A stretch of 42,434 nt of DNA from Acidobacteriota bacterium. Its GTDB lineage: Bacteria; Acidobacteriota; Terriglobia; Terriglobales; Acidobacteriaceae. Below, piece after piece: positions 20,456 to 29,900 of this stretch. The translations under genes were made by a program, and so were the position numbers. The notes below the pieces were generated by a model, which was not told where the DNA came from, ran no database searches, and saw only the letters and a list, made by a program, of their open reading frames with translations. Positions within the stretch are counted from its first letter, which is position 1. Each line of letters opens with the position of its first letter. The stretch covers positions 1 through 42,434 of the forward strand of contig JAJYUB010000030.1 of NCBI GenBank assembly GCA_021792795.1. The letters run 5' to 3'.

Positions 20456-20484
20456 AGTATGTAAATAAAACTGCTTAACGTCAA
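20456..20484 (-). promoter_or_regulatory. Candidate sigma-70-type promoter for the TonB-dependent receptor
   Basis: On the minus strand TTGACG (20479-20484) and CATACT (20456-20461) are separated by 17 bp, matching 5/6 and 4/6 of the consensus. It would give a leader of about 200 nt before the ATG at 20250. Confidence 0.35.
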
Positions 20485-20873
20485 GGGAAAAAGCCGGGCG
20501 AAGGATTATCGAAAAAACTTGAGTGAGGGCAGAGCGGGCCGGGGCGGCGGCGTGTCAGGTGAAATTCAAGGGGCAAAATGGAGATCGATCGCTTCGTTTC
20601 GAAGAATTCGCGGCTCGGCATTCCGGCGCTGCTGTTGGCCCATGGTCGTACCGGGTAGGGGAATACGGGCAAAGATACAGCACTGCTACCCGCGCCGATT
20701 TGTTGCGGCAAGCAGGATCGTTTTCGATCTACGATACGGGCCTGCAAGCGTGGAAGGTGCCAGTGGGACTATAAACTTCCGGTAGGGCTCTCTTCGAGGG
20801 ACTCACCGCCTGCAGCGGGATGTTGAAGTGACCGATCATCGGAGGCAGCGTCAATGCACTTACGTGGGGTGGC
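20485..20873. other. Divergent intergenic region between receptor and sugar operon
   Basis: I see no credible gene; open frames on both strands here are short, lack ribosome sites and show no known motifs. It should hold the promoter of the GH39 operon, but no clear -35/-10 pair or operator palindrome was found. Confidence 0.4.
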
Positions 20874-22442
20874 ATGAGAAAAACACAGTTGAAAAGTTCG
20901 CGCGAATTTAATTGCGGCGTGTATGCAGCGTCGTTTAGATATATTTCCGGGCTGGTTCTGGTCTTTCTGGCGACCGTGTCCGTGTGGGGGCAGTCCCCGA
21001 CTCCCTCGGTAACAATTGCAGTTGACTGGAACAAGACTGTCCTGGTGTCGCGCTCCACGCCAACCTTTCAGGTGGTTGTCAATCCCATGCTGAATCGGGG
21101 GGCTTCAATTCATGACGCGGCGTTCCGCGCGATTCACCAGCTTGGAGCGGACGATGTGCGATACGTTCCGTGGCTTCCGTATCCGCGGCTGGCGGTTGCT
21201 GAACTGGAACCGCCCACGTCGACCGGCACATCCTGGAACTTCAGATTGATAGACCCTATGGTCGTGGATTTTATGGCAGCGCAGTCCGGCCACAGCACGG
21301 TCATGAATTTCAGTACCATTCCGGCGTGGCTGTTTAAGACTCCGAAGCCGGTGAGTTATCCGAAGGACCCAAACCAGGTGTTCTGGAACTATACGCAGGG
21401 TACGGAGTTAGTGGACCCTACAGGAAAGAGCCTCGGCGACTACTATGCGCGCCTTGTCAGTTGGTATACACGCGGCGGTTTTACGGACGAGAATGGGAAG
21501 TTTCACGCGTCGTCCCATCATTATAAGTTTCCGGTATGGGAGGTGTTCAACGAAGTCGATTTCGAACATAACTCCACGCCGGAACAATACACAGCGCGAT
21601 ACGACGCGGTAGTGCGTGCCATCCATGCTGTGAGTCCAGATACGAAATTTATGGGACTGGCGCTGGCGGCCCCGTCGGATGCTCCGCAGTGGTTTGAGTA
21701 CTTCTTGAACCATGCGCACCACCGGCCTGGGATTCCGCTCGACTATATTTCATATCACTTCTATGCTTCGCCTTCGCCGGGAGAAACCATCAACGACTGG
21801 CAATATACATTCTTCTACCAGGCGGACCGTTTCCTGACTGCGGTACGATTTATCAATCAAATTCGGGACCGGCTGTCCCCTGAAACGAAGACGGATACGG
21901 ATGAACTCGGCGTCATTCTTCCCAACGATAATAATCAGGTCGCGGATGACAGCGGGTATGTTCGGTCTATTCCGAGCGGGTATTGGAATGCGGCAGGGGC
22001 ACTGTACGCCTATCTCTATGTCAACCTTGCGAAGTTGGGAGTGGATGTCGTCGGAGAGTCGCAGTTGGTAGGATATCCGTCGCAATATCCCAGCGTCAGC
22101 ATGATTGACTGGGTGAATGGACAACCGAATGCTCGCTATTGGGTACTGAAGCTGATCCAGGAAAATTTTCATCCAGGCGACAAGATCGTCGAGACGACGG
22201 GGAATGGTTCCGATGGTGTGACGACGCAGGCCTTCCAGACGCCGACGGGAAGAAAGTTATTGCTGGTGAATCAAAGGAACCGTAGCATCGAAGTTGCACT
22301 TCCTCCGGGTACGGCCCACGCGGAGAGCTCTACCGTGGATGAAACTACCGATGAAGGGCCGCCGCGTATTTCTGAAGTGACAGGGCCGACACTACGGTTA
22401 GCTCCGTTTGCGGTGACCGTAGTTCGCTGGGACGGGAAATAG
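20874..22442 (+). CDS. Secreted GH39-like glycoside hydrolase
   Basis: The 522-residue protein has a signal peptide with its hydrophobic core at ~22-37 ending near SVWGQS. A TIM-barrel of the GH39 (beta-xylosidase/alpha-iduronidase) type follows. The likely acid/base is Glu227 in WEVFNEVDF, and the likely nucleophile is Glu344 in TDTDELGVIL; the spacing of 117 residues equals that I recall for characterised GH39 xylosidases. YISYHFYASPSP and the C-terminal beta-sandwich (LLLVNQRNRSIEVALPPG, LAPFAVTVVRWDGK) complete the family picture. It is the first gene of an operon with a mutarotase and an isomerase, so it probably releases the monosaccharide used by them. The exact linkage is unknown. Confidence 0.8.
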   Translation: MRKTQLKSSREFNCGVYAASFRYISGLVLVFLATVSVWGQSPTPSVTIAVDWNKTVLVSRSTPTFQVVVNPMLNRGASIHDAAFRAIHQLGADDVRYVPWLPYPRLAVAELEPPTSTGTSWNFRLIDPMVVDFMAAQSGHSTVMNFSTIPAWLFKTPKPVSYPKDPNQVFWNYTQGTELVDPTGKSLGDYYARLVSWYTRGGFTDENGKFHASSHHYKFPVWEVFNEVDFEHNSTPEQYTARYDAVVRAIHAVSPDTKFMGLALAAPSDAPQWFEYFLNHAHHRPGIPLDYISYHFYASPSPGETINDWQYTFFYQADRFLTAVRFINQIRDRLSPETKTDTDELGVILPNDNNQVADDSGYVRSIPSGYWNAAGALYAYLYVNLAKLGVDVVGESQLVGYPSQYPSVSMIDWVNGQPNARYWVLKLIQENFHPGDKIVETTGNGSDGVTTQAFQTPTGRKLLLVNQRNRSIEVALPPGTAHAESSTVDETTDEGPPRISEVTGPTLRLAPFAVTVVRWDGK

Positions 22443-22449
22443 GTGGCGG

Positions 22450-22767
22450 ATGCAGCGAATAGCGTTTTGCTTGCGACTTAAGAAAGGTGCTGGCGAGGGT
22501 TACGACAAGGCCCATCGGGAAGTGTGGCCGGAGATGCTTGCCCTGCTGAAGGGCGCAGGTATTTCGGAGTATTCGATTTTCCGCCGGAACCAGTTGCTGG
22601 TTCTTTCGATGCGCGTTGAGGACTTCGATACGACGTGGGACGCAATTGAGCGCGATCCAGTGAATACGCGTTGGCAGGAAATGATGGCGCAGTACTTTGA
22701 GCCGCTGGAACCGATCGCGCCTGGAGAGCGTTTCCCCATGATGCGAGAAGTATTCTATCTGGCATAG
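22450..22767 (+). CDS. L-rhamnose mutarotase (RhaM)-like protein
   Basis: The 105-residue protein, of normal family length, has the signature QRIAFCLRLKKGAGEGYDKAH at the N-terminus, HREVWPEMLALLKGAGISEYS, and a C-terminal MREVFYL. RhaM is a dimeric ferredoxin-like alpha+beta barrel that interconverts the anomers of L-rhamnose; related proteins act on other deoxy sugars. The active-site His in AHREVWPEM is present. It starts 7 bp after the GH39 stop and ends just before the isomerase, so the three form one operon. Confidence 0.87.
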   Translation: MQRIAFCLRLKKGAGEGYDKAHREVWPEMLALLKGAGISEYSIFRRNQLLVLSMRVEDFDTTWDAIERDPVNTRWQEMMAQYFEPLEPIAPGERFPMMREVFYLA

Positions 22768-22779
22768 GACTTGAATCCG

Positions 22780-24207
22780 ATGGAGTCGACGGAGCAGCTA
22801 CGGGCCGGATTGTGCGGGATAGGTCTCGAAGCCTACTGGGGACAGTTCGCGGGCCTGAAGACAAGGCTGGAAGGTCATGTGGAAGAGGCCGCGAACAGAA
22901 TAAAACGGCCGGGGGTTTACTGCGTCAACGTTGGGTTGATTGACACACCTATCGCCGCGTGCAAGGCGGCCCGTAAATTTCGCAGCGCCGATGTCGATCT
23001 ACTTTTGATCTACATTGCAACCTACGCGGTCAGCAGCATCGTTCTGCCGCTGGTGCGGCGCGCCGGCGTGCCCGTAATTGTTCTTAACCTGCAGCCTGAG
23101 GCCGCAATCGACTATGCCAACTTCAATAGATTGAAAGACCGCACGGCGATGACGGGAAGCTGGCTGGAGTATTGCTCCGCATGTCCAGCGCCTGAGATCG
23201 CCAATCTTATGCGGCGGGCCAAGATTCCATTTCATCAGGTTACGGGAACACTGAAGGAAGAACGAGTCTGGAATGAGATTGACGAGTGGCTGTCGGCTGC
23301 AGCCGTAAAGACTGCGTTGGAAGAAAATCGATTGGGCCTGCTTGGCCGCTATTACAACGGGATGTTGGATGTGATGGCGGATGTTACTCAGATAGCCATT
23401 ACATTTGGAAGTCACATAGAAATTCTCGAAGTGGACGAGCTAAGTGGGCTGCGCGCGCAGGTAGGCGATGAGGCCGTGGCAGCGCGCGTGAGGGATTTCC
23501 GCGAGCATTTTGACTTGCAGCCGGATTGCGAAATGAAGGAGCTAGAAAAGGCCGCGCGCACTTCTGTCGCACTGGATGAATTTGTTGCTCGGCATGATCT
23601 AAGTTCACTTGCCTACTACTACGAAGGAGCTGGAAATGACGCCAATCTGGATACGATGAGCTCGGTCATTCTGGGAATGTCGCTGCTGACGGCACGGCAT
23701 ATTCCGGCTGCGGGGGAATATGAAGTGAAAAATGCGATTGCCATGAAGATCATGGATAGTTTTGGGGTCGGCGGATCGTTCACCGAGTTTTACGCCGTCG
23801 ACTATGCGGAGGACTTGGTGCTGATGGGGCATGACGGTCCTGGACATGTCGGCATCGCGGAAGGGAAGACGAAGGTACGCCCGTTGCAGGTGTATCACGG
23901 GAAAGTGGGCAGCGGAGTTTCGGTAGAGATGTCGGTACGGTATGGCCCGGTCACGCTGCTCTCTGTCGTTGAAGATGCGGAGACAGGATTCAAGCTGCTT
24001 GTTGCTGAGGGTGAGAGTGCCCCCGGAGATATTCTTGAGATAGGCAATACGAACAGTCGGTATCGTTTCCCGATAGGGGCGTGCGAGTTTCTGGAGCGAT
24101 GGAATGCGCAAGGGCCAGCGCATCACTGTGCGGTGGGCGTGGGGCATGTTGGTGGGCGACTCAAGAAACTTGCCGACTTACTCGAGATTCATTTCCATCA
24201 GGTGTGA
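22780..24207 (+). CDS. L-fucose/L-arabinose isomerase-family protein
   Basis: About 475 residues from the ATG at 22780 (AGGA about 10 bases upstream); a TTG at 22771 would add three residues but sits too close to the AGGA. Fold hints are GLCGIGLEAYWGQFAGLK at the N-terminus, LLLIYIATYAVSSIVLPL (~72-89), RLGLLGRYYNGMLDVMADVT (~190-209), and the C-terminal metal-site region (FGVGGSFTEFYAVDYAEDLV, MGHDGPGHVGIAEGK) with acidic and His residues like those binding Mn2+ in arabinose and fucose isomerases. It should convert an aldose to a ketose in the cytosol. The pairing with a RhaM-like mutarotase suggests a 6-deoxyhexose or L-arabinose. The exact substrate cannot be read from sequence. Confidence 0.75.
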   Translation: MESTEQLRAGLCGIGLEAYWGQFAGLKTRLEGHVEEAANRIKRPGVYCVNVGLIDTPIAACKAARKFRSADVDLLLIYIATYAVSSIVLPLVRRAGVPVIVLNLQPEAAIDYANFNRLKDRTAMTGSWLEYCSACPAPEIANLMRRAKIPFHQVTGTLKEERVWNEIDEWLSAAAVKTALEENRLGLLGRYYNGMLDVMADVTQIAITFGSHIEILEVDELSGLRAQVGDEAVAARVRDFREHFDLQPDCEMKELEKAARTSVALDEFVARHDLSSLAYYYEGAGNDANLDTMSSVILGMSLLTARHIPAAGEYEVKNAIAMKIMDSFGVGGSFTEFYAVDYAEDLVLMGHDGPGHVGIAEGKTKVRPLQVYHGKVGSGVSVEMSVRYGPVTLLSVVEDAETGFKLLVAEGESAPGDILEIGNTNSRYRFPIGACEFLERWNAQGPAHHCAVGVGHVGGRLKKLADLLEIHFHQV

Positions 24208-24278
24208 CGGAGGCTTCGCTTCTAAGTCGTGCCCATGACAACTTCGGAATGAGAATAAGACCAGGATGGAGTTTTACT

Positions 24279-24986
24279 ATGAAAACTATTATTGTTCTTT
24301 GCTTGCTTTTCGGTGCCGGTATCGCGCCAGCGCGAGCTTTCGATTCGGGGGTCTTTACAAGTGTGCGGGCATCGCATGATGTCGCTTTGGAAACAGATCC
24401 CAAGTCGGCATTCTGGCAAGGGGGTGAGCCGATTGTCATTGTCAACGACAACTGGGGGAAACCTGTTCCCGGCTATCGGACCGAAGTGTTCTCCCGGTGG
24501 ACAAACGGCAGCCTCTACCTTCTCTATGTCTGCCCGTATGAGAAGCTGCATTTGAAGCACAACCCGAGTACGACAACAGAAACGAACCAGTTATGGAACT
24601 GGGACGTTGCTGAGATATTTATTGGTTCGGATTTTCAGAATATTCGTCGTTATAAGGAGTTCGAGATATCGCCGCAGGGTGAGTGGGTCGATCTGGATAT
24701 CAATCTGGACAGCCCTCACCATGAAGACGGCTGGAAATGGAATTCTGGGATTGAAACGAAGGCGCGGATCGATCGTCAGCATAAGATCTGGTACGGCGCC
24801 ATGAAAATTCCGATGGTTGCGATTGATCCGCAAGCGGCGCATGCAGGAACAATGTTTCGCGTGAATCTGTTCCGAATGCAAGGGCCTCCGGGCGATCAAA
24901 AGTCGCTGACCTGGCAGCCGACGATGAAGGCGACGTTTCATGTCCCGGAGCATTTTGGACGATTGGTGCTTGCCGATCATCGCTGA
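24279..24986 (+). CDS. Secreted CBM9-like carbohydrate-binding protein
   Basis: The 235-residue protein starts at the ATG at 24279 with a signal peptide (KTIIVLCLLFGAGIAPARAF). It then has the CBM9/DOMON-like pattern: FWQGGEPIVIVNDN, EVFSRWTNGSLYLLYVCPY, NWDVAEIFIGSDF, FEISPQGEWVDLDINLDS, and an ending of W-x-P-x-x-x-ATFHVPEHFGRLVL. These domains bind sugars or short glycans; alone they may help capture products at the cell surface. It is the last gene of the sugar operon, 71 bp after the isomerase. An IS110 remnant begins within a few bases of its stop, so any genes that once followed are gone. Confidence 0.75.
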   Translation: MKTIIVLCLLFGAGIAPARAFDSGVFTSVRASHDVALETDPKSAFWQGGEPIVIVNDNWGKPVPGYRTEVFSRWTNGSLYLLYVCPYEKLHLKHNPSTTTETNQLWNWDVAEIFIGSDFQNIRRYKEFEISPQGEWVDLDINLDSPHHEDGWKWNSGIETKARIDRQHKIWYGAMKIPMVAIDPQAAHAGTMFRVNLFRMQGPPGDQKSLTWQPTMKATFHVPEHFGRLVLADHR

Positions 24987-24989
24987 AGC

Positions 24990-25291
24990 GTGCGGTCGGT
25001 CCGTCTTCACCCGGTCGCCGGCCTTGGTCGGAACCAGCGTCGGCGCCACGACCGCGCACTCGACTCCCAGCTCGATCAACTGCCAGTAGAGAACGTAGCC
25101 CGTCGGTCCGGCCTTATAGCAGGCACGCAACCGCTCCACCGGGCCCAGCTTCTTAATCAGCTTGAGGATCGACTCTTCCCGGTTGGCGATCGTTCCCAGG
25201 CTGCGAACCTCCCCATCCGGCTCGGCTGTGGCAACAGCAAAGTCCGACGTCAAGTCGCAGGCGAACCAGGTCTCCCGCGCAATCCAGAGAT
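24990..25291 (-). pseudogene. IS110-family transposase remnant (N-terminal third)
   Basis: On the minus strand the frame reads WFACDLTSDFAVATAEPDGE, GEVRSLGTIANREESILKL, KKLGPVERLRACYKAGPTGY, VLYWQLIELGVECAVVAPTL and VPTKAGDRVKTDR, which matches the N-terminal DEDD-type domain of IS110/IS1111 transposases, including the first catalytic Asp (CDL). Similarity ends at KTDR, where an intact enzyme continues RDA. No start codon, C-terminal Ser domain or IS ends are present. It fills the whole gap between the CBM9-like gene and the aminotransferase stop. Confidence 0.8.
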
Positions 25292-25292
25292 C

Positions 25293-26477
25293 TCACGATA
25301 CCTGAACTTTCTGAAACATCTGCTTGATGCCGCGCAATGCCTGACGTGTCCTTTCTTCGTTCTCAATCAAAGAAAAGCGTACATGGCTATCTCCGTGCTC
25401 CCCAAAGCCAATCCCTGGACTGACGGCAACTTTGGCTTCGGTCAGCAGTTGTTTTGAGAACTCGAAAGACCCCATCTTCCTATATGCCTCTGGAATTGGG
25501 GCCCAAACGAACATGGTTGCCTTCGGCATCTCGACCTGCCAGCCGGTCTGGTTCAAGCCCTGCACCAGCACATCGCGCCGTTTGCGATAGTTGTCGCAAA
25601 TTTGTTGCACGCACTCTTGCGGGCCTTCCAGCGCCTGGATGGATGCAACTTGAATCGGAGTAAACGTTCCGTAATCGAAGTAACTTTTGATCCTGCCAAG
25701 CGCCGCAACCAACCTGGGATTGCCGACCATGAAGCCGACTCGCCAGCCCGGCATATTGTAGCTTTTCGAGAGCGTAAAGAACTCGACCGCTATGTCTTTC
25801 GCTCCTGGCACCTGCAGGATGGAAGGCGCGCGGTAGCCATCGAAAACCAAGTCCGCATACGCCAGATCATGCACGACATAGACGCCGTATTCTTTGCACA
25901 AAGCCACGACCTGCTCAAAAAAAGCAAGGTCAACACATTGCGTTGTGGGGTTGGAGGGAAAATTCAGAATCAGCATCTTCGGTCGCGGCGACATGGATGG
26001 CAGAGCTTGCCGCAAATCCGCAAGGAAGGTAGCGGCATTGGTGATCTCTAGATATCGAACGTCCGCTCCCGCGATAATGGGCCCGTAAATGTGGATCGGG
26101 TAGCTCGGATTGGGAACAAGTACGACGTCTCCGCGATCCAGCGTCGCAAGGCACAGATGGGCAATGCCCTCTTTGGACCCGATGGTCACAATGGCTTCCG
26201 AAAGCGGGTCAAGTTCGACATCGTAGCGGCGCTTGTACCAGTTGCAGATCGCCTTGCGCAGCCGCGGAATGCCTTTTGACAGCGAATAACGATGAGTGGC
26301 GGTCTTCTGCGCCGCCTCAATCATCTTGTCCACAATGTGCTTGGGGGTTGCGCCATCCGGGTTTCCCATTCCGAAGTCGATGATGTCTTCGCCGCGTTGC
26401 CGCGCGGCGGCTTTCAAGTCGTTCGTGATGTTGAACACGTAGGCGGGCAGCCGAGTCAGTCGAGAAAATTCTTCCAT
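25293..26477 (-). CDS. PLP-dependent class I/II aminotransferase, AlaC-like
   Basis: The 394-residue fold-type I aminotransferase has an N-terminal [12 protein letters not shown], the [15 protein letters not shown] block (~34-48), [30 protein letters not shown] in pieces (Asn in FPSNPT), the cofactor Asp/Tyr in [14 protein letters not shown], and the PLP lysine in [15 protein letters not shown]. It closely follows the AlaC/LL-diaminopimelate-aminotransferase-like group, which makes alanine from pyruvate and glutamate. It is divergent from gltB, separated by ~490 bp, and both enzymes use or make glutamate. The 3' end lies directly against the IS110 remnant but the reading frame appears complete. 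Confidence 0.88.
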   Translation of the reverse strand: MEEFSRLTRLPAYVFNITNDLKAAARQRGEDIIDFGMGNPDGATPKHIVDKMIEAAQKTATHRYSLSKGIPRLRKAICNWYKRRYDVELDPLSEAIVTIGSKEGIAHLCLATLDRGDVVLVPNPSYPIHIYGPIIAGADVRYLEITNAATFLADLRQALPSMSPRPKMLILNFPSNPTTQCVDLAFFEQVVALCKEYGVYVVHDLAYADLVFDGYRAPSILQVPGAKDIAVEFFTLSKSYNMPGWRVGFMVGNPRLVAALGRIKSYFDYGTFTPIQVASIQALEGPQECVQQICDNYRKRRDVLVQGLNQTGWQVEMPKATMFVWAPIPEAYRKMGSFEFSKQLLTEAKVAVSPGIGFGEHGDSHVRFSLIENEERTRQALRGIKQMFQKVQVS

Positions 26478-26838
26478 AAATTATGGTTCGCTTGTCATAT
26501 TCGTTGTGGGAGGAACGGCGGGTTGGTCGAGTACAGTGGAAACCGTACATCGTCCAGCGTATTCTGAGGCACCAAAGGCCTGCTGACGTTTCAAATCCAC
26601 CGCGGGACCCGAATCGCAAGTAGAGACCGCTTTGGTGGCGTGGCAAACACTCATTCTATTCTCATTATCATGGATTCGGGCGCATTCGCGGCTTGTCCGG
26701 GACCACATGGGTCTTCGCTGGGGCACTCGCGGCGCCTGCCGATAGGCGGGCAAAATTCCAGCGGTTTGCTTTCTGCCTCTACCATTTTTACGGAATTATG
26801 AACAAGGAAACACCTAAACGGAAAACAGTCGCAAATCG
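26478..26838. other. Divergent intergenic region, aminotransferase/gltB
   Basis: No gene recognised. It carries the promoters of the flanking divergent genes; a candidate for gltB is listed separately. Confidence 0.4.
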
Positions 26839-26847
26839 TGGTATAAA
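26839..26847 (+). promoter_or_regulatory. Extended -10 promoter candidate for gltBD
   Basis: TGGTATAAA fits the TGn-TATAAT extended -10 pattern, ~120 bp before the gltB start. No good -35 is visible 17 bp upstream. Confidence 0.4.
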
Positions 26848-26966
26848 ATAAAACTCTTCAGTACCAATTGTCCGAGCGGATTGGCGCCTCTCGCTCGCGA
26901 GACGCTGCCTGACGGTCCGCACCATGCTCAGGTTTCTAAAGTGTGAAAGTTTTAGCAGAGGAATCA

Positions 26967-29900
26967 ATGTCGAATCGTCATACGGTTTCCGGCGTAGCGT
27001 CCGCGCAGGGTCTCTACCACCCTAGCCATGAACATGATGCGTGCGGAATTGGATTTGTCGCCAGCATTCGCGGAGAGAAAAGCCACGAAATCATTCTGAA
27101 AGGGATTGAAGTCCTGATTAATTTGACGCATCGCGGCGCCTGCGGATGCGATGCAGAGACGGGCGACGGCGCTGGCATCCTGATCCAGATTCCTCATCGG
27201 TTCTTTGCCCGCGAATGTGCCCAGTTAGGCTTCAATCTTCCAGGGCCGGGCGCGTACGCAGCCGGCATGGTTTTCCTGCCGGTAGAAAAGCTGAACCGCC
27301 TGCAATGTGAAGGAATTTTCGAGCAAATCATCCAGGACGAAGGCCTGACCGTCCTGGGCTGGCGCGATACTCCTTGCAATGGCAATGCGATCGGCCGCGT
27401 CGCGCGAGCGTCACAACCCTATATCCAGCAAATTTTTGTCGGGAAACCCGACGGAATGAATGAGGACGCTTTCGAGCGGAAGCTTTATGTCGTTCGCAAG
27501 TTGGCCGAACAGAAGATTGCCGCTTCCAACATAGAAGATAAGGAAATCTTTTATGTCCCCTCGCTTTCCTCTCGCACCATTATTTACAAAGGGCTGCTGC
27601 TTGCCCCGCAGATTGCCAGCTTCTATGGTGAGTTGTCCGATCCAGAAGTCGACAGTGCGCTGTGCCTGGTCCACCAGCGCTTTTCGACGAATACTTTTCC
27701 AAGCTGGCGGCTGGCGCATCCATTTCGCTACGTCGCGCACAATGGCGAAATCAATACCTTGCGCGGCAATGTGAATTGGATGCATGCGCGCCAGTCGATT
27801 CTGGATTCCCCGGCTTTTGGAGGGGACATCGAAAAGCTGTTTCCCATTGTGGAGGACGGCAGCAGCGATTCCTCGGCTTTTGACAATGCGGTTGAACTGC
27901 TCTATCAATCTGGCCGTTCCATGCCGCACGTGATGGCCATGTTGATTCCAGAGGCGTGGGCTGGCAATCCGCACATGAAGCCAGAGAAGCGGGCTTTTTA
28001 CGAATATCACGCTTCGTTGATGGAGCCATGGGATGGCCCTGCGGCGATCGCCTTTACGGATGGGCGAGTCATCGGAGCGACCCTCGATCGCAATGGCCTG
28101 CGTCCCGGTCGCTATGTCGTCACCAAGGATGACATCGTCGTTCTCGCTTCAGAGGCAGGCGTCCTGGATATTCCTGCGGCCAACGTGAAGAAAAAAGGGC
28201 GGCTGCAGCCGGGCAAGATGTTCCTGGTGGACACCGTGCAGCAGTGCATCGTTTCCGACAAGGAAATCAAACAGCAGCTTGTTTCACGTCAACCTTATCA
28301 AGAGTGGTTGAAGGAAAAGCAGATCACGCTCGACCAATTGCCCGAGCCTTCGAGGGTCTATGGCGCCAACCCCGATACTTTGTTGCGTCGTCAGCGCGCG
28401 TTTGGCTACTCGGAAGAAGACATGAAAATGATCCTGGAGCCGATGGCGAGCAAGGGAGAGGAACCCATCGGTTCCATGGGGACCGACACGCCGCTGGCTT
28501 GCCTTTCGGACCGTCCGCAGATGCTGTTCAGCTATTTCAAGCAGCTCTTCGCGCAGGTGACCAATCCGCCGATCGATTCCATCCGCGAAGAAATGGTGAT
28601 GTCGTTGACCAGTTTTATCGGCAGCGAGAGAAACATTTTGGCCGAAACGTCACAAAACTGCCACACCTTGAAGTTGCCTCATGCCATCCTGACAAATCGC
28701 GAACTGGAGAAGCTACGGCGCGTCTCAACAGGAGATTTGCTGGCAACAACGCTCCCAACCCTTTTCCGTGCGGAAGATGGCGAGGCAGGGTTGAAGCGCG
28801 CTCTCGACGAGCTATGTCAGCGTGCGTCCCTTGCAGTTCGGTCCGGTTATACGTTGCTGATCCTTTCCGACCGGGGAGTGGATAAGCAGTATGCCCCCAT
28901 CCCCAGCCTGCTTGCTCTGGCGGCGGTCCACTATCTGCTGGTACGTGAGGAAACGCGCACGCAAGTCGCTCTGATTATCGAGTCGGGAGAGCCGCGCGAG
29001 GTGATGCACTTCGCATTGCTCATCGGTTTCGGCGCCAGCGCCATCAATCCTTATTTGGCGTTCGATTCGATTCGAGACCTGGCACACCGCGGCTATCTGG
29101 CGAATGGCATTACCCCGGATACTGCGGTCAAGAATTTCATCAAGGCCGTCAATAAGGGCCTGTTGAAAACTTTCTCCAAGATGGGGATCTCTACGCTACA
29201 GAGCTATCGCGGGGCCCAGGTCTTCGAGGCCATCGGTTTGAATCGGAACCTGGTGGAGACCTATTTTCAGGGAACTGCATCGCGAATTGAAGGGATAGGT
29301 CTCGATGTGTTGGCGCGCGAAGCGCAAATGAAGCATGAGTATGCTTTCGCCCCATTGAACGACTCGGAAACCGATTTAGATGTCGGCGGCGCGTATCACT
29401 TTCGTGTCGGCGGGGAAGAGCACTTGCTTAACCCGCTGACCATCAGCAAACTGCAACATGCCGTGCAGCAGGGCAATCCGAAAACATTCAAGGAATATAC
29501 CGACCTTATCGATGAGCAAAGCCGCAACATGTGTACGTTGCGCAGCCTGATGAAAATCAAAGAGTCGAAGACTCCGGTCCCCATTGACCAGGTCGAGCCT
29601 GCCAGGGAAATTGTCAAGCGATTCACGACCGGGGCAATGTCTTTCGGCTCGATCAGCAAAGAAGCGCACGAAACGCTTGCCATTGCGATGAACCGGATCG
29701 GCGGTATGTCGAACACCGGCGAGGGCGGCGAGGATGCTCGTCGTTTCGCGCCAGATGCCAATGGAGATTTGCGCCGCAGCGCGGTGAAGCAGATCGCGTC
29801 CGGACGCTTTGGAGTCACGACAAATTACTTGATAAACGCGGACGAACTCCAGATCAAGATGGCGCAAGGCGCGAAGCCCGGAGAAGGTGGCCAATTGCCT

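Noticed and set aside
20251-20484. N-terminal extension of the TonB-dependent receptor
   Set aside because: It precedes a proper signal peptide and contains the likely promoter; no secretion signal at its own start.
24591-24989. Continuation of the IS110-like frame into the CBM9-like gene
   Set aside because: Past KTDR the translation no longer resembles IS110 and is antisense to a secreted protein gene with a full domain pattern.
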